IMG/VR virus record: IMGVR_UViG_3300008113_000076
Location: 9,273 to 62,836 of that record
Reading direction: 5' to 3' (one strand)
Source of the DNA: a virus
Length of the DNA: 53,564 bases
Shown in pieces: positions 7,415-13,287 of this stretch. A model generated the notes under the pieces. It was not told the DNA's origin, did no database searches, and worked only from the letters and a program-made list of their open reading frames with translations. A program made the translations under genes and the position numbers. Within the stretch, counting starts at the first letter, position 1. Every line of letters begins with the position of its first letter.

Positions 7415-7850
7415 TACCGTTTACAAAAGGACATAGTAAGTCCTATATAAAGGTAGGAAGCCTAGTGGCTTTCGCAAGTCTAAGTAGTGTATCGCAACAC
7501 CTCTCTCTTGCTCTGTAGGCTGGCAACCATATACCTACACCGTTCGGCTTCGTTACTAACATGCGGTTGGCATCTTGCCCCTTTCGGACTATTCGCATTC
7601 TTATTCACTTACCACCCTCACATGCTTATGCTGTCACTTCAGCACCGCTAACATGTAACGCCATTTCTGGAACGCCTTTCCTCCGGTTGTCCTATCCTGT
7701 ACGATGGTGCGCATTGCTCAGGGATTACTTCCTTTGGAAGCCAATCCGAAAACAAAAAACCCACACAGGTTGCGGCTGCATGGGTTCAATGAAAGAGGGT
7801 TCTCTTAAATCAAACCCGAGTGTATACCGCAACTATCCAATCGGATTGAC
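7415..7850 (-). ncRNA. Candidate large structured noncoding RNA (early-block leader)
   Basis: About 435 nt without a credible gene. On the minus strand it folds into many local hairpins: CC-GAAA-GG and GC-GAAA-GC with GNRA loops, GGC-AAGAT-GCC, TGCTG-AAGTGA-CAGCA, CGTTA-CATGT-TAGCG, and an 11-bp hairpin at 7758-7786. The loop of that hairpin is complementary to an upstream 7-mer. AGGAC/GTCCT followed by TTTTG near 7415-7433 may end it. The GNRA loops appear only when read leftward. This resembles the large ornate phage RNAs (GOLLD, ROOL) in style, but no family match was established. Confidence 0.5.
7758..7786 (-). other. 11-bp hairpin with long-range loop pairing (pseudoknot) and T-rich 3' side
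   Basis: Minus strand AACCCATGCAG pairs with CTGTGTGGGTT (11 pairs, two G-U) around the loop CCGCAAC. That loop is the exact complement of GTTGCGG lying upstream in the transcript (plus-strand 7827-7833), so a 7-bp pseudoknot is possible. The hairpin is followed by TTTTGTTTT, so it could instead act as an intrinsic terminator or attenuator. Loop pairing and termination would then be alternatives. Confidence 0.55.
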
Positions 7851-7853
7851 TAT

Positions 7854-7886
7854 GCAAAGTACGGATAATTTTTTCAACCCACCAAA
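7854..7886 (-). promoter_or_regulatory. Leftward promoter for the 7.4-7.85 kb RNA
   Basis: Minus strand TTTG (7883-7886) is followed after 21 bases by TACTTTGC (7854-7861). The -7 element is one base shorter than TAnnTTTG, so it is a near match. It overlaps the 3' end of the small membrane gene 7874-8008. Transcripts would begin near 7848 and run through the structured RNA towards the ERF operon. Confidence 0.5.
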
Positions 7887-8008
7887 TATTTTTTTAGTTT
7901 GAGGAGAAAAAAAGATATCTCCATGGCTAGGTAGATGGTGAAGAAAACAAATAGTCCACCTGTGAAGAACCAGAGGAATCCCAATGCGTGGATGATTTTC
8001 TTTGTCAT
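7874..8008 (-). CDS. Small two-segment membrane protein
   Basis: A 44-residue protein beginning MTKKIIHALGFLW. Almost the whole chain is hydrophobic (about residues 8-38), with KKIIH at the start and KLKKY near the end. It is suited to one long or two short membrane spans. Its ATG overlaps the upstream stop as ATGA, which supports it as a real gene. The function is unknown; a holin or superinfection-exclusion role would be speculation. Confidence 0.55.
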   Translation of the reverse strand: MTKKIIHALGFLWFFTGGLFVFFTIYLAMEISFFLLKLKKYLVG

Positions 8009-8223
8009 AGTTTTTCTATTTCTTGTTTTACTTCTTCCCAATATGTTATATGGTCATCTAATTCATCTAAATCTTCTGCAGGATAATGTAAATCAAATAT
8101 CTCATCTACTGCTATTAATGCACATCTTTTAGCAATCATATATTCACCACCAAGACAATCTACTTCATATGCTTTAATAAGCATTTTATTAAATATTTGT
8201 TCTGCTTTTTCTTTTGGTGTCAT
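8005..8223 (-). CDS. Hypothetical small acidic protein
   Basis: The 72-residue protein reads as a small helical protein (MTPKEKAEQIFNKML start) with several acidic stretches. Similar small proteins occur in many Bacteroidota phages, but no function is known to me. It is coupled by ATGA overlaps at both ends. Confidence 0.65.
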   Translation of the reverse strand: MTPKEKAEQIFNKMLIKAYEVDCLGGEYMIAKRCALIAVDEIFDLHYPAEDLDELDDHITYWEEVKQEIEKL

Positions 8224-8411
8224 AGCTTCTTGATGTAGTCTTTCACAAATTTAACTCTCCAATCGCCTGTATGACCATCCTCATCCAAGGCATGGTACAT
8301 AGCCTCCTCTATTTGGAGTGTTTCGTAGATGAGGAAGTTGTGTCTAACCTTTGGGTCAATCTCAATCCCTTGATTTTCAAGGTGTTGGATAAGTGCTTGT
8401 ACGGCCGTCAT
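8220..8411 (-). CDS. Hypothetical small protein
   Basis: A 63-residue, mostly helical acidic protein (contains IQHLENQGIEIDPKVRHNF). It overlaps the upstream and downstream genes by four bases each, as expected of a tightly packed phage early operon. No domain was recognised. Confidence 0.6.
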   Translation of the reverse strand: MTAVQALIQHLENQGIEIDPKVRHNFLIYETLQIEEAMYHALDEDGHTGDWRVKFVKDYIKKL

Positions 8412-8629
8412 TGTTTCCAGTTTTTAGGTATTTCTACATCCCACCCATTCCCGTTCATTGGGTTATCATATATAATAATATCATCAGAGTAATAGTGCTT
8501 TACTTGTCCACCTCTTAGCCTAACCACCCAAACACTATTTACGTCAATCCCGTAGTCTATAAATATTATTGCATTACCCTCTCCATGTGGAGTGTGAACA
8601 GGTATGCTATTCTTTAGTTCGTGTATCAT
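8408..8629 (-). CDS. Hypothetical small protein, beta-rich
   Basis: The 73-residue protein is beta-rich (GEGNAIIFIDYGIDVNSVWV, RLRGGQVKHYYSDDI) and may be a small barrel-like domain. No family was recognised. ATGA couplings are present on both sides. Confidence 0.6.
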   Translation of the reverse strand: MIHELKNSIPVHTPHGEGNAIIFIDYGIDVNSVWVVRLRGGQVKHYYSDDIIIYDNPMNGNGWDVEIPKNWKQ

Positions 8630-8847
8630 TTTCCGTATGTTTCGTTGTAGTATTGTTCACCGTTAATGTTTTCTTCTAGGAAGTACCTAGGAACTATCCT
8701 ACTACCTCTTTCATCCCAAGCCTTAACTATCTGCTCTTTCTCCATTGCTTTGACTTGTTCAAATATTTCTTTCCATTCTATTTCTGTTCGTAATTCCTTT
8801 TCTGCAATTTCATTTATCAACCATTCAATTGCTGTTAGTTGTGCCAT
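8626..8847 (-). CDS. Hypothetical protein, paralogue of 9877-10158
   Basis: The 73-residue protein has a helical first half, then EKEQIVKAWDERG and an ending QYYNETYGK. The same EKEQI-xxAWD...Y-x-x-x-Y arrangement occurs in the protein at 9877-10158, so they form a small family within this genome. No biochemical role is known to me. Confidence 0.65.
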   Translation of the reverse strand: MAQLTAIEWLINEIAEKELRTEIEWKEIFEQVKAMEKEQIVKAWDERGSRIVPRYFLEENINGEQYYNETYGK

Positions 8848-8850
8848 AGT

Positions 8851-9009
8851 TTAATCTTCAAATTGTATTTTAATTACTTCCATATCAAGCCAATCCTTCA
8901 GCAAAGCCAATACTTCCATTCTCCTTTCCTTGTCAAGAAGCTTGTAGTCGGGACTTATGGTGAATACTTCTATATTTAGTTTCCCTTCTTCGTCTATGTA
9001 ATGTGCCAT
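8851..9009 (-). CDS. Hypothetical small acidic protein
   Basis: A 52-residue frame starting MAHYIDEEGKL and ending KIQFED. It fills the gap between two called genes, ends three bases before the next start and has protein-like composition. No motif was recognised. Confidence 0.55.
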   Translation of the reverse strand: MAHYIDEEGKLNIEVFTISPDYKLLDKERRMEVLALLKDWLDMEVIKIQFED

Positions 9010-9012
9010 AGT

Positions 9013-9258
9013 TTATTGCTGTTTTTTAATGTGCAATTGTACCAATTCTTCGTATATCTTTAGCCATACATCATTGCCTTCCGGAGTTTCGCTCCAAAAG
9101 AATGACTGCGCCAAGATTACGGCAGAAGATTCTAGCTTCAATATGTTATCCATATACCATTCAATGTCAACATTCTTGAAGTACTTTCCTACCATGGATG
9201 CGCCTCCTGTGTAATACAAATCATTGATAAACAGCTGTGATTTTTCTTGTATATTCAT
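9013..9258 (-). CDS. Hypothetical small protein
   Basis: An 81-residue helical protein (MNIQEKSQLFINDLYY start). It is the first gene after the structured leader at 9271-9405, so it may be controlled by that RNA. No domain was recognised. The pre-start sequence is A/T-rich with no Shine-Dalgarno. Confidence 0.6.
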   Translation of the reverse strand: MNIQEKSQLFINDLYYTGGASMVGKYFKNVDIEWYMDNILKLESSAVILAQSFFWSETPEGNDVWLKIYEELVQLHIKKQQ

Positions 9259-9270
9259 AGTTGTATGTTT

Positions 9271-9405
9271 AAAAATGTAGGTTGTTCTGGCACAACCCTA
9301 AGCCTCCCTGCTATCTTTAGTGGTGTTGAACTTGCTCACATGTGCAGATACCAATGGCAAGATAGCTATGTCTAACCCAACCCCGAGACAAGGGTACAAG
9401 GGAAA
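9271..9405 (-). ncRNA. Candidate structured leader RNA
   Basis: A 135-nt stretch between the zinc-ribbon gene and the gene starting at 9258. On the minus strand GCTATCTT (9359-9366) can pair with AAGATAGC (9310-9317), and CTTGC/GCAAG can form inside. A separate hairpin GGTTGT-GCCAGA-ACAACC (9280-9297) is followed by TACATTTTT, resembling a terminator. This could be a cis-regulatory leader or a small RNA. No known riboswitch class was recognised. Confidence 0.4.
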
Positions 9406-9531
9406 TCAATTCCGCACATGTCTATTATCTGTTTTGCACTTAGGGCAAATGGGTATGCTTTTCTTTTTCTTGTAGATTGTCTGCGTAAACTTAGACCTAC
9501 AATTGAAACATGTTATGAACTTACCTTTCAT
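9406..9531 (-). CDS. Small zinc-ribbon protein
   Basis: A 41-residue basic protein with two C-x2-C knuckles (TCFNCRS near residues 7-13 and ICPKCKT near 28-34), the standard four-cysteine zinc ribbon. Between them is a lysine-rich turn (KKKK). The ATG overlaps the stop of the Nmad1-like gene as ATGA. Small zinc ribbons of this kind often bind nucleic acid or a protein partner; the target is not known. Confidence 0.7.
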   Translation of the reverse strand: MKGKFITCFNCRSKFTQTIYKKKKSIPICPKCKTDNRHVRN

Positions 9532-9923
9532 TGTTCCATCTTTAGAATCATGTACAGCAATGCTGCGTAGTTAGCTAAATCGATAACACTATCTTGGATG
9601 CTTTCATTCTCTGCTGTCTTATCCGTATTCAGAAGTTGACCTAGCCTAGCTACCTTAGTGCCTATGAGATTGAGGCAGTTCAAGGCATCGGGATGTTTAG
9701 ATGTTTGGTTGACAATCATCCCTGCCAGTCTGAAGTTAGAGAGGAGGTCTTCTCCTGCATAGTCATTACTCTTTCTTTTTAGAATCTTCTTCTGCTCTTC
9801 AAAGAGATTATCTAGCAGCTTGTCTCTAAGGTCATCTTTCAACGGCTCGTGGCTGTACATTGGGCCGTACTTAGGGTTAATGATTTGTCGTGGTAGAATT
9901 GCGTCTTTTAGTGCCTTTAGCAT
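9528..9923 (-). CDS. Nmad1/DUF1599-like protein
   Basis: The C-terminal part shows SNDYAGEDLLSNFRLAG, LIGTKVARLGQLL and SIQDSVIDLANYAALLYMIL. This is the DUF1599 (nucleotide modification-associated domain 1) pattern, related to all-alpha NTP pyrophosphohydrolases. These are proposed to act with modified nucleotides. The start at 9923 (MLKALKDAIL, 131 residues) is preferred. A longer frame to 10043 would overlap the upstream gene heavily, and even the chosen start overlaps it by 47 bases. Confidence 0.6.
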   Translation of the reverse strand: MLKALKDAILPRQIINPKYGPMYSHEPLKDDLRDKLLDNLFEEQKKILKRKSNDYAGEDLLSNFRLAGMIVNQTSKHPDALNCLNLIGTKVARLGQLLNTDKTAENESIQDSVIDLANYAALLYMILKMEQ

Positions 9924-10158
9924 AGTCGTAGTTTTTGGTGAAATAATCGTTTGAATCTTCGTAGTCAGTGTCAGACCACGAGGCAAAGTGTGGTATGTTT
10001 CCTTGTCCGTCATCCCAAGCCATTTTAATTTGTTCTTTCTCATAACCTATGAGGTCTTCTATAGCCTCAATAACCACTCTCCTATACATCATAGCATCGG
10101 ATGTATTAGCAGGAGTCAACTCTATTGCTTCTTTCAGAATGGTTAGTGGTGTCTTCAT
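9877..10158 (-). CDS. Hypothetical protein, paralogue of 8626-8847
   Basis: The 93-residue protein contains YEKEQIKMAWDDGQGNI and a tyrosine/asparagine-rich tail, matching the arrangement in the protein at 8626-8847. The last residues (KRRNSTTTNH) look like frame drift into the overlap with the next gene. It overlaps the upstream gene by four bases. The function is unknown. Confidence 0.6.
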   Translation of the reverse strand: MKTPLTILKEAIELTPANTSDAMMYRRVVIEAIEDLIGYEKEQIKMAWDDGQGNIPHFASWSDTDYEDSNDYFTKNYDYAKGTKRRNSTTTNH

Positions 10159-10403
10159 GATTGGTGTTTATTTAATAGTTCTTCAAAGTCGCTGATGTGC
10201 ATGTATACAATCATTGAACCACCATACCTAAAGTCAACATGTATCGCTTGTCCTTCGTTCTCCATTGACGGCCTGTATACATCTATGGACATTGGATTAA
10301 CCATTGCATAGGAGTCTATTGTTTCCTCAACACCAGTCAGCAATGATTCTTCTTGGTTAAATAGTTTGATTGGTAGTTTGACGTAGCGTCGTGTGAAATT
10401 CAT
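10155..10403 (-). CDS. Hypothetical small protein
   Basis: The 82-residue protein has mixed alpha/beta character (GQAIHVDFRYGGSMIVYM near the end). No domain was recognised. ATGA overlaps link it to both neighbours. Confidence 0.6.
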   Translation of the reverse strand: MNFTRRYVKLPIKLFNQEESLLTGVEETIDSYAMVNPMSIDVYRPSMENEGQAIHVDFRYGGSMIVYMHISDFEELLNKHQS

Positions 10404-10702
10404 TTCAATGTTTTTAGGTATTCGATAATGATTGATTCTAGTTCATCTTGCTGCTTTTGATTGAGTGTAGTCATGAGCCTCAGCACCTCATCAAACCTAA
10501 TGAGGTCAACGCTTTTGGATAGGTCTACACCTAGCTTGATGTTGATGGCGTTCTTTATCCAAAACAACCTGTCTCTGACAACCCGTATAGAATCTCTAGC
10601 GGGCTTGGATAAATCCTCTAGCAGTAGGTTATCTGCATACGTTAGGCCATTGGATACATTGACATAGATGAGGTGGAGGGACTCCATTTGTCCGTTCGTC
10701 AT
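10400..10702 (-). CDS. Hypothetical helical protein
   Basis: The 100-residue protein is almost entirely helical and charged, with a C-terminal QKQQDELESIIIEYLKTLK. It sits immediately downstream of the DnaA-domain gene with an ATGA overlap and may be co-produced with it. The function is unknown. Confidence 0.6.
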   Translation of the reverse strand: MTNGQMESLHLIYVNVSNGLTYADNLLLEDLSKPARDSIRVVRDRLFWIKNAINIKLGVDLSKSVDLIRFDEVLRLMTTLNQKQQDELESIIIEYLKTLK

Positions 10703-11055
10703 ACGTTTACGTTGTCTAGTATTAGGTGAACTTTGTTTCGGAAAGATTCTTCAGTCTCGTATAGGTTATTAAACTTACGGATTGAATTGATGACTGTTGA
10801 ATGGTCTCGGTTACCAAGATATTTAAGCCCTGTATTTCCAAGGGTAAGACCTAGCTTCTTGACTAGTATGTAGCAGACGATGTGTCTAGCTTCACATACA
10901 TCTTTCTTTCTATTCTTACCCATGAAGTCATCTATCTCTATGCTCAGAACTTCACATGTAGTCTTGATAATCTTGTTTGGTGGTGTTTTCTTTACGAACA
11001 ATTGTACGGGTATCTTAGCACCCTTGAGGCCGGGGAATGTGTATGGATTCAGCAT
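10699..11055 (-). CDS. Stand-alone DnaA domain IV (double-strand DNA-binding)
   Basis: Residues 45-110 of this 118-residue protein match the C-terminal DNA-binding domain of DnaA: CEARHIVCYILVKKLGL, then IG-like spacing and the signature NRDHSTVINSI. The AAA+ ATPase part of DnaA is entirely absent. The first 40 residues resemble a short basic linker. It could recognise DnaA boxes or a phage-specific site, recruiting or competing with host DnaA at an origin or promoter. The alternative is a repurposed HTH regulator. Confidence 0.85.
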   Translation of the reverse strand: MLNPYTFPGLKGAKIPVQLFVKKTPPNKIIKTTCEVLSIEIDDFMGKNRKKDVCEARHIVCYILVKKLGLTLGNTGLKYLGNRDHSTVINSIRKFNNLYETEESFRNKVHLILDNVNV

Positions 11056-11268
11056 TTACATAATTTGAAACAAACCAATGTCTGCGATGTTGACGATGGT
11101 GTTGTTGTTTAGTTTATATATTTCTATTCTAGTGGAGTCTACAATGAACTGAAAGACTAGCTTGTAGCTTTGTGGGATTGACTTCCAATTCAAGTAAGCT
11201 ACCAATTGAATGTCATTGAACCCTAGAGACTTCATTATCTCTAGAGCCTTAATCATCTTATCAATCAT
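11056..11268 (-). CDS. Hypothetical small protein
   Basis: The 70-residue protein starts MIDKMIKALEIMKSLGF. It is followed without a gap by the DnaA-domain gene and coupled to the gene upstream. No domain was recognised. Confidence 0.55.
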   Translation of the reverse strand: MIDKMIKALEIMKSLGFNDIQLVAYLNWKSIPQSYKLVFQFIVDSTRIEIYKLNNNTIVNIADIGLFQIM

Positions 11269-11519
11269 AGGAGAATGGTTGTAGATGCTACGTGTCTCTT
11301 CAATACTTCTACACTATTGTCTTCCTTGGTTGCGACTAGTGTCATAACAAACTCACCACCTAGGTCGGTAAGGTCTTCGGATACTTGTCCGAAGGTGAGA
11401 GTGTAGTAGTCACTAGCATCCGTGTAGTTGTCGAATTCCCTAACGTTTCTATCAACTTCGGGAGTTGTTTGGTCGAACCTACTTGTGGGGATTCTTTCCC
11501 CGATTACTTTGTAAATCAT
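11265..11519 (-). CDS. Hypothetical small acidic protein
   Basis: The 84-residue protein is acidic in its centre (TTPEVDRNVREFDNYTDASD) with a beta-rich C-terminal half. No family was recognised. Four-base overlaps link it to both adjacent genes. Confidence 0.55.
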   Translation of the reverse strand: MIYKVIGERIPTSRFDQTTPEVDRNVREFDNYTDASDYYTLTFGQVSEDLTDLGGEFVMTLVATKEDNSVEVLKRHVASTTILL

Positions 11520-11722
11520 AGCTTTGAAATTTTTTCTTTTTGTTCATTCTTAATCTCTTCCAACCTATTTGTTAGGTATTTTGATACGCGCTCCCTATAT
11601 GTTGGGCTATCCTCTTTTAGGGATTCTAGAGCGAATTCTAGTAGCGCTTCGTATCTGCCAACCTTTGATGTGGCAATGAAGAGAAGGTCTTGACATATCT
11701 TGTGAGTAATTTCTGATACCAT
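11516..11722 (-). CDS. Hypothetical small helical protein
   Basis: The 68-residue protein is helical and charged, ending with NRLEEIKNEQKEKISKL. It is the first gene after the promoter-like element at 11756-11763, so it probably opens a transcription unit that includes the DnaA-domain gene. Confidence 0.6.
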   Translation of the reverse strand: MVSEITHKICQDLLFIATSKVGRYEALLEFALESLKEDSPTYRERVSKYLTNRLEEIKNEQKEKISKL

Positions 11723-11755
11723 GTGTGTAAAATTAAGTTAATGTTTGCAAACAAA

Positions 11756-11763
11756 CAAATATA
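11756..11763 (-). promoter_or_regulatory. Leftward -7 element TATATTTG
   Basis: The minus strand carries a perfect TAnnTTTG (TATATTTG) in an A/T-rich 42-base gap, about 35 bases before the ATG at 11722. No TTTG is seen at the expected -33 position, so strength is uncertain. Confidence 0.45.
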
Positions 11764-11764
11764 T

Positions 11765-11980
11765 TTATATGAATCTAATGTATGAGTTGGAGAAGTCGAA
11801 TAATTCATCGTGGTTGTATGCGTTTTCGAATCCTCGTTCCGTGTATACATCACCAGAACGTTTAGCAATTTCCATAAACTCTTCGTCTGATAAATTTGAA
11901 AGGAATTTAGATTTGTTTTTCATGACGAGGTCCGTGTCTTCTTCCGTAAGATTCTTAGTGTTGATAAGATAGACTTTCAT
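11765..11980 (-). CDS. Hypothetical small acidic protein
   Basis: The internal ATG at 11980 (MKVYLINTKNL) is chosen over a longer frame because it forms an ATGA overlap with the membrane peptide gene upstream, giving 71 residues. The protein is acidic and contains SKFLSNLSDEEFMEIAKRSG. The function is unknown. Confidence 0.6.
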   Translation of the reverse strand: MKVYLINTKNLTEEDTDLVMKNKSKFLSNLSDEEFMEIAKRSGDVYTERGFENAYNHDELFDFSNSYIRFI

Positions 11981-12054
11981 TTTCTTTGTTTTATGTGGTA
12001 GTAAATAATGAGTGTGAATATTAGTCCCCAATAGATGATGATTGCTTTTTTCAT
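11977..12054 (-). CDS. Single-pass membrane micropeptide
   Basis: A 25-residue peptide beginning MKKAIIIYWGLIF: positive start, one hydrophobic span and a basic end (HIKQRK). ATGA overlaps at both ends argue that it is translated. Several such micropeptides occur in this block. Confidence 0.5.
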   Translation of the reverse strand: MKKAIIIYWGLIFTLIIYYHIKQRK

Positions 12055-12248
12055 ATCTCGAAGTTTCCGTCTGAGAAGTAGTCAACTAGGCATTCATACA
12101 GGCCTCTATTGGAATCGTTGTAGGGTGATTCCGCGAATCTTTCCCAAAGGATATGGGCTAGGTCGTACTGAGTGTCGTATGCTAGGTTTTCGTACTCGGT
12201 GTTATAGTGACGGAGTAGGCATGAGAATAGGAAGATGTCGTAGTTCAT
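12051..12248 (-). CDS. Hypothetical small acidic protein
   Basis: The 65-residue protein is rich in Tyr and Asp (LRHYNTEYENLAYDTQYDLA). No family was recognised. It is coupled to the micropeptide downstream and to the gene upstream. Confidence 0.55.
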   Translation of the reverse strand: MNYDIFLFSCLLRHYNTEYENLAYDTQYDLAHILWERFAESPYNDSNRGLYECLVDYFSDGNFEI

Positions 12249-12427
12249 TTCTTTTTGGTTTTGATGTTAAATAATTCCTTGCCTGTCTCCATTACGTTTG
12301 CGAATACGGATATGCAGAACTGAGGGTATGTTATCCCCTTGTCCTTTGCCTTGGACTTTTTGTAGTCACTCTTGAGCATGTCTTCGAAAGAACCACAAAA
12401 GTCGTAGAATAGTTCAAATGCTTTCAT
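12245..12427 (-). CDS. Hypothetical small basic protein
   Basis: The 60-residue protein is aromatic at its start (MKAFELFYDFCGSF) and lysine-rich at its end. No domain was recognised. The sequence before its ATG is A-rich (AAACTAAATAAC), typical of Bacteroidota leaders. Confidence 0.55.
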   Translation of the reverse strand: MKAFELFYDFCGSFEDMLKSDYKKSKAKDKGITYPQFCISVFANVMETGKELFNIKTKKK

Positions 12428-12443
12428 GTTATTTAGTTTTATT

Positions 12444-12674
12444 TTAGTACTCCCAAGTTGGTCTTAAAATGGCGGTGTATTTCAATCCATCATTAGACAT
12501 TTTAGCTTGAACTTTGTAGCTATTGTATTCTATCTGATTAATATCAATCCGCAATACTTCATCACCAGTTTCATCTTCTATAGCTTGAATAACTCTGCCT
12601 TTAAAATTTTCAGATTTAATTACTGCAACGAAATCGTTATCTTCATTGATAAGCGCATAGTGTGTGTTGTTCAT
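12444..12674 (-). CDS. Hypothetical small protein
   Basis: The 76-residue protein is predicted to be mainly beta (MNNTHYALINEDNDFVAVIK start, TAILRPTWEY end). No family was recognised. Confidence 0.55.
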   Translation of the reverse strand: MNNTHYALINEDNDFVAVIKSENFKGRVIQAIEDETGDEVLRIDINQIEYNSYKVQAKMSNDGLKYTAILRPTWEY

Positions 12675-12679
12675 TGTGT

Positions 12680-12868
12680 TTAGTTTTGTTCGTTATTATT
12701 TTCTTCATCAAATAATTCTGCCCTGTACATTACTTCTGAATTGCTTACCATTATGTCGTAGCTGCTATTTATCACGACATATAGTTCTTCGTTACCCTGT
12801 ATGTAGCATTCGATTCCTCTAGATTCAAACCAAAGTTTAGCTTTTTGAAGTTCAGTTGATTGATTCAT
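12680..12868 (-). CDS. Hypothetical protein, probable paralogue of 14489-14686
   Basis: The 62-residue protein has the order LQKAKLWFES...GIECYIQGNEELYVV...SEVMYRAELF. The 14489-14686 protein shows the same order (LQYAKMNLDAF...GFAIFISQGGLYLQL...DEVEYQAEEY). The pair probably arose by duplication within the early block. The function is unknown. Confidence 0.55.
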   Translation of the reverse strand: MNQSTELQKAKLWFESRGIECYIQGNEELYVVINSSYDIMVSNSEVMYRAELFDEENNNEQN

Positions 12869-12879
12869 GTTTTTTAGAT

Positions 12880-13023
12880 TTATTGGTTAAGCATTTCAAT
12901 TTCAGCATCATCTAAGTAAATGATACATCCGTCAGATAGTTTTATCCAATTTTCATTGGCTTCAATAATAGTTTTACCGACAAGATTTTCAATGGCGGTA
13001 TCTGATAGTTTTGTTGTTATCAT
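12880..13023 (-). CDS. Hypothetical small acidic protein
   Basis: A 47-residue frame beginning MITTKLSDTAIENLVGK and ending AEIEMLNQ. It fills the gap between two genes, with 10 to 12 bases to each neighbour. The small alternating beta pattern is plausible for a folded domain. No match is known to me. Confidence 0.5.
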   Translation of the reverse strand: MITTKLSDTAIENLVGKTIIEANENWIKLSDGCIIYLDDAEIEMLNQ

Positions 13024-13033
13024 GGAGTGTGGT

Positions 13034-13228
13034 TTATTGGTTTTGAATAGATACTTTCCAATGAAAAGGAAGTTGGTGAAACATGACTACCTCTTCGTTC
13101 CCGTAGCACTCTTTTTCTGCCTTCTCTCTAGTGTCAAACATCATGACCTTACCATTATCCTCATATTGAGCGACATGGTCATTTGCCTTGTCGTATAGTA
13201 CATAGCTGAATAGATTAAGTTTATTCAT
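13034..13228 (-). CDS. Hypothetical small protein
   Basis: The 64-residue protein starts MNKLNLFSYVLYDKANDHVA and ends with an aromatic segment (FHWKVSIQNQ). It follows the terminator that ends the DUF932 gene. No domain was recognised. Confidence 0.55.
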   Translation of the reverse strand: MNKLNLFSYVLYDKANDHVAQYEDNGKVMMFDTREKAEKECYGNEEVVMFHQLPFHWKVSIQNQ

Positions 13229-13246
13229 GGCGTGTATTTTATGATG

Positions 13247-13277
13247 AAAAAAATGGGGTGGAGATTGCTCCCCACCC
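13247..13277 (-). terminator. Intrinsic terminator after the DUF932 gene (leftward)
   Basis: On the minus strand GGGT plus GGAG pairs with CTCC plus ACCC around a CAAT loop, with a two-base GG bulge. It is followed by CA and seven T residues (13247-13253). It lies 11 bases after the DUF932 stop and separates that gene from the small genes beyond. Confidence 0.75.
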
Positions 13278-13287
13278 TGTGAAAAAT

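Noticed and set aside
7415-7850. RNase P RNA, tmRNA or group I intron
   Set aside because: The hallmark conserved sequences of these RNAs were not found, and no split gene flanks the region.
7561-7902. 113-residue rightward frame within the RNA candidate
   Set aside because: Cys/Arg/Pro-rich, crosses the promoter and hairpin, opposite to the local transcription direction, no relatives known to me.
11638-11868. 76-residue leftward frame across two genes
   Set aside because: It overlaps the better supported 11516-11722 and 11765-11980 genes and includes the intergenic promoter.
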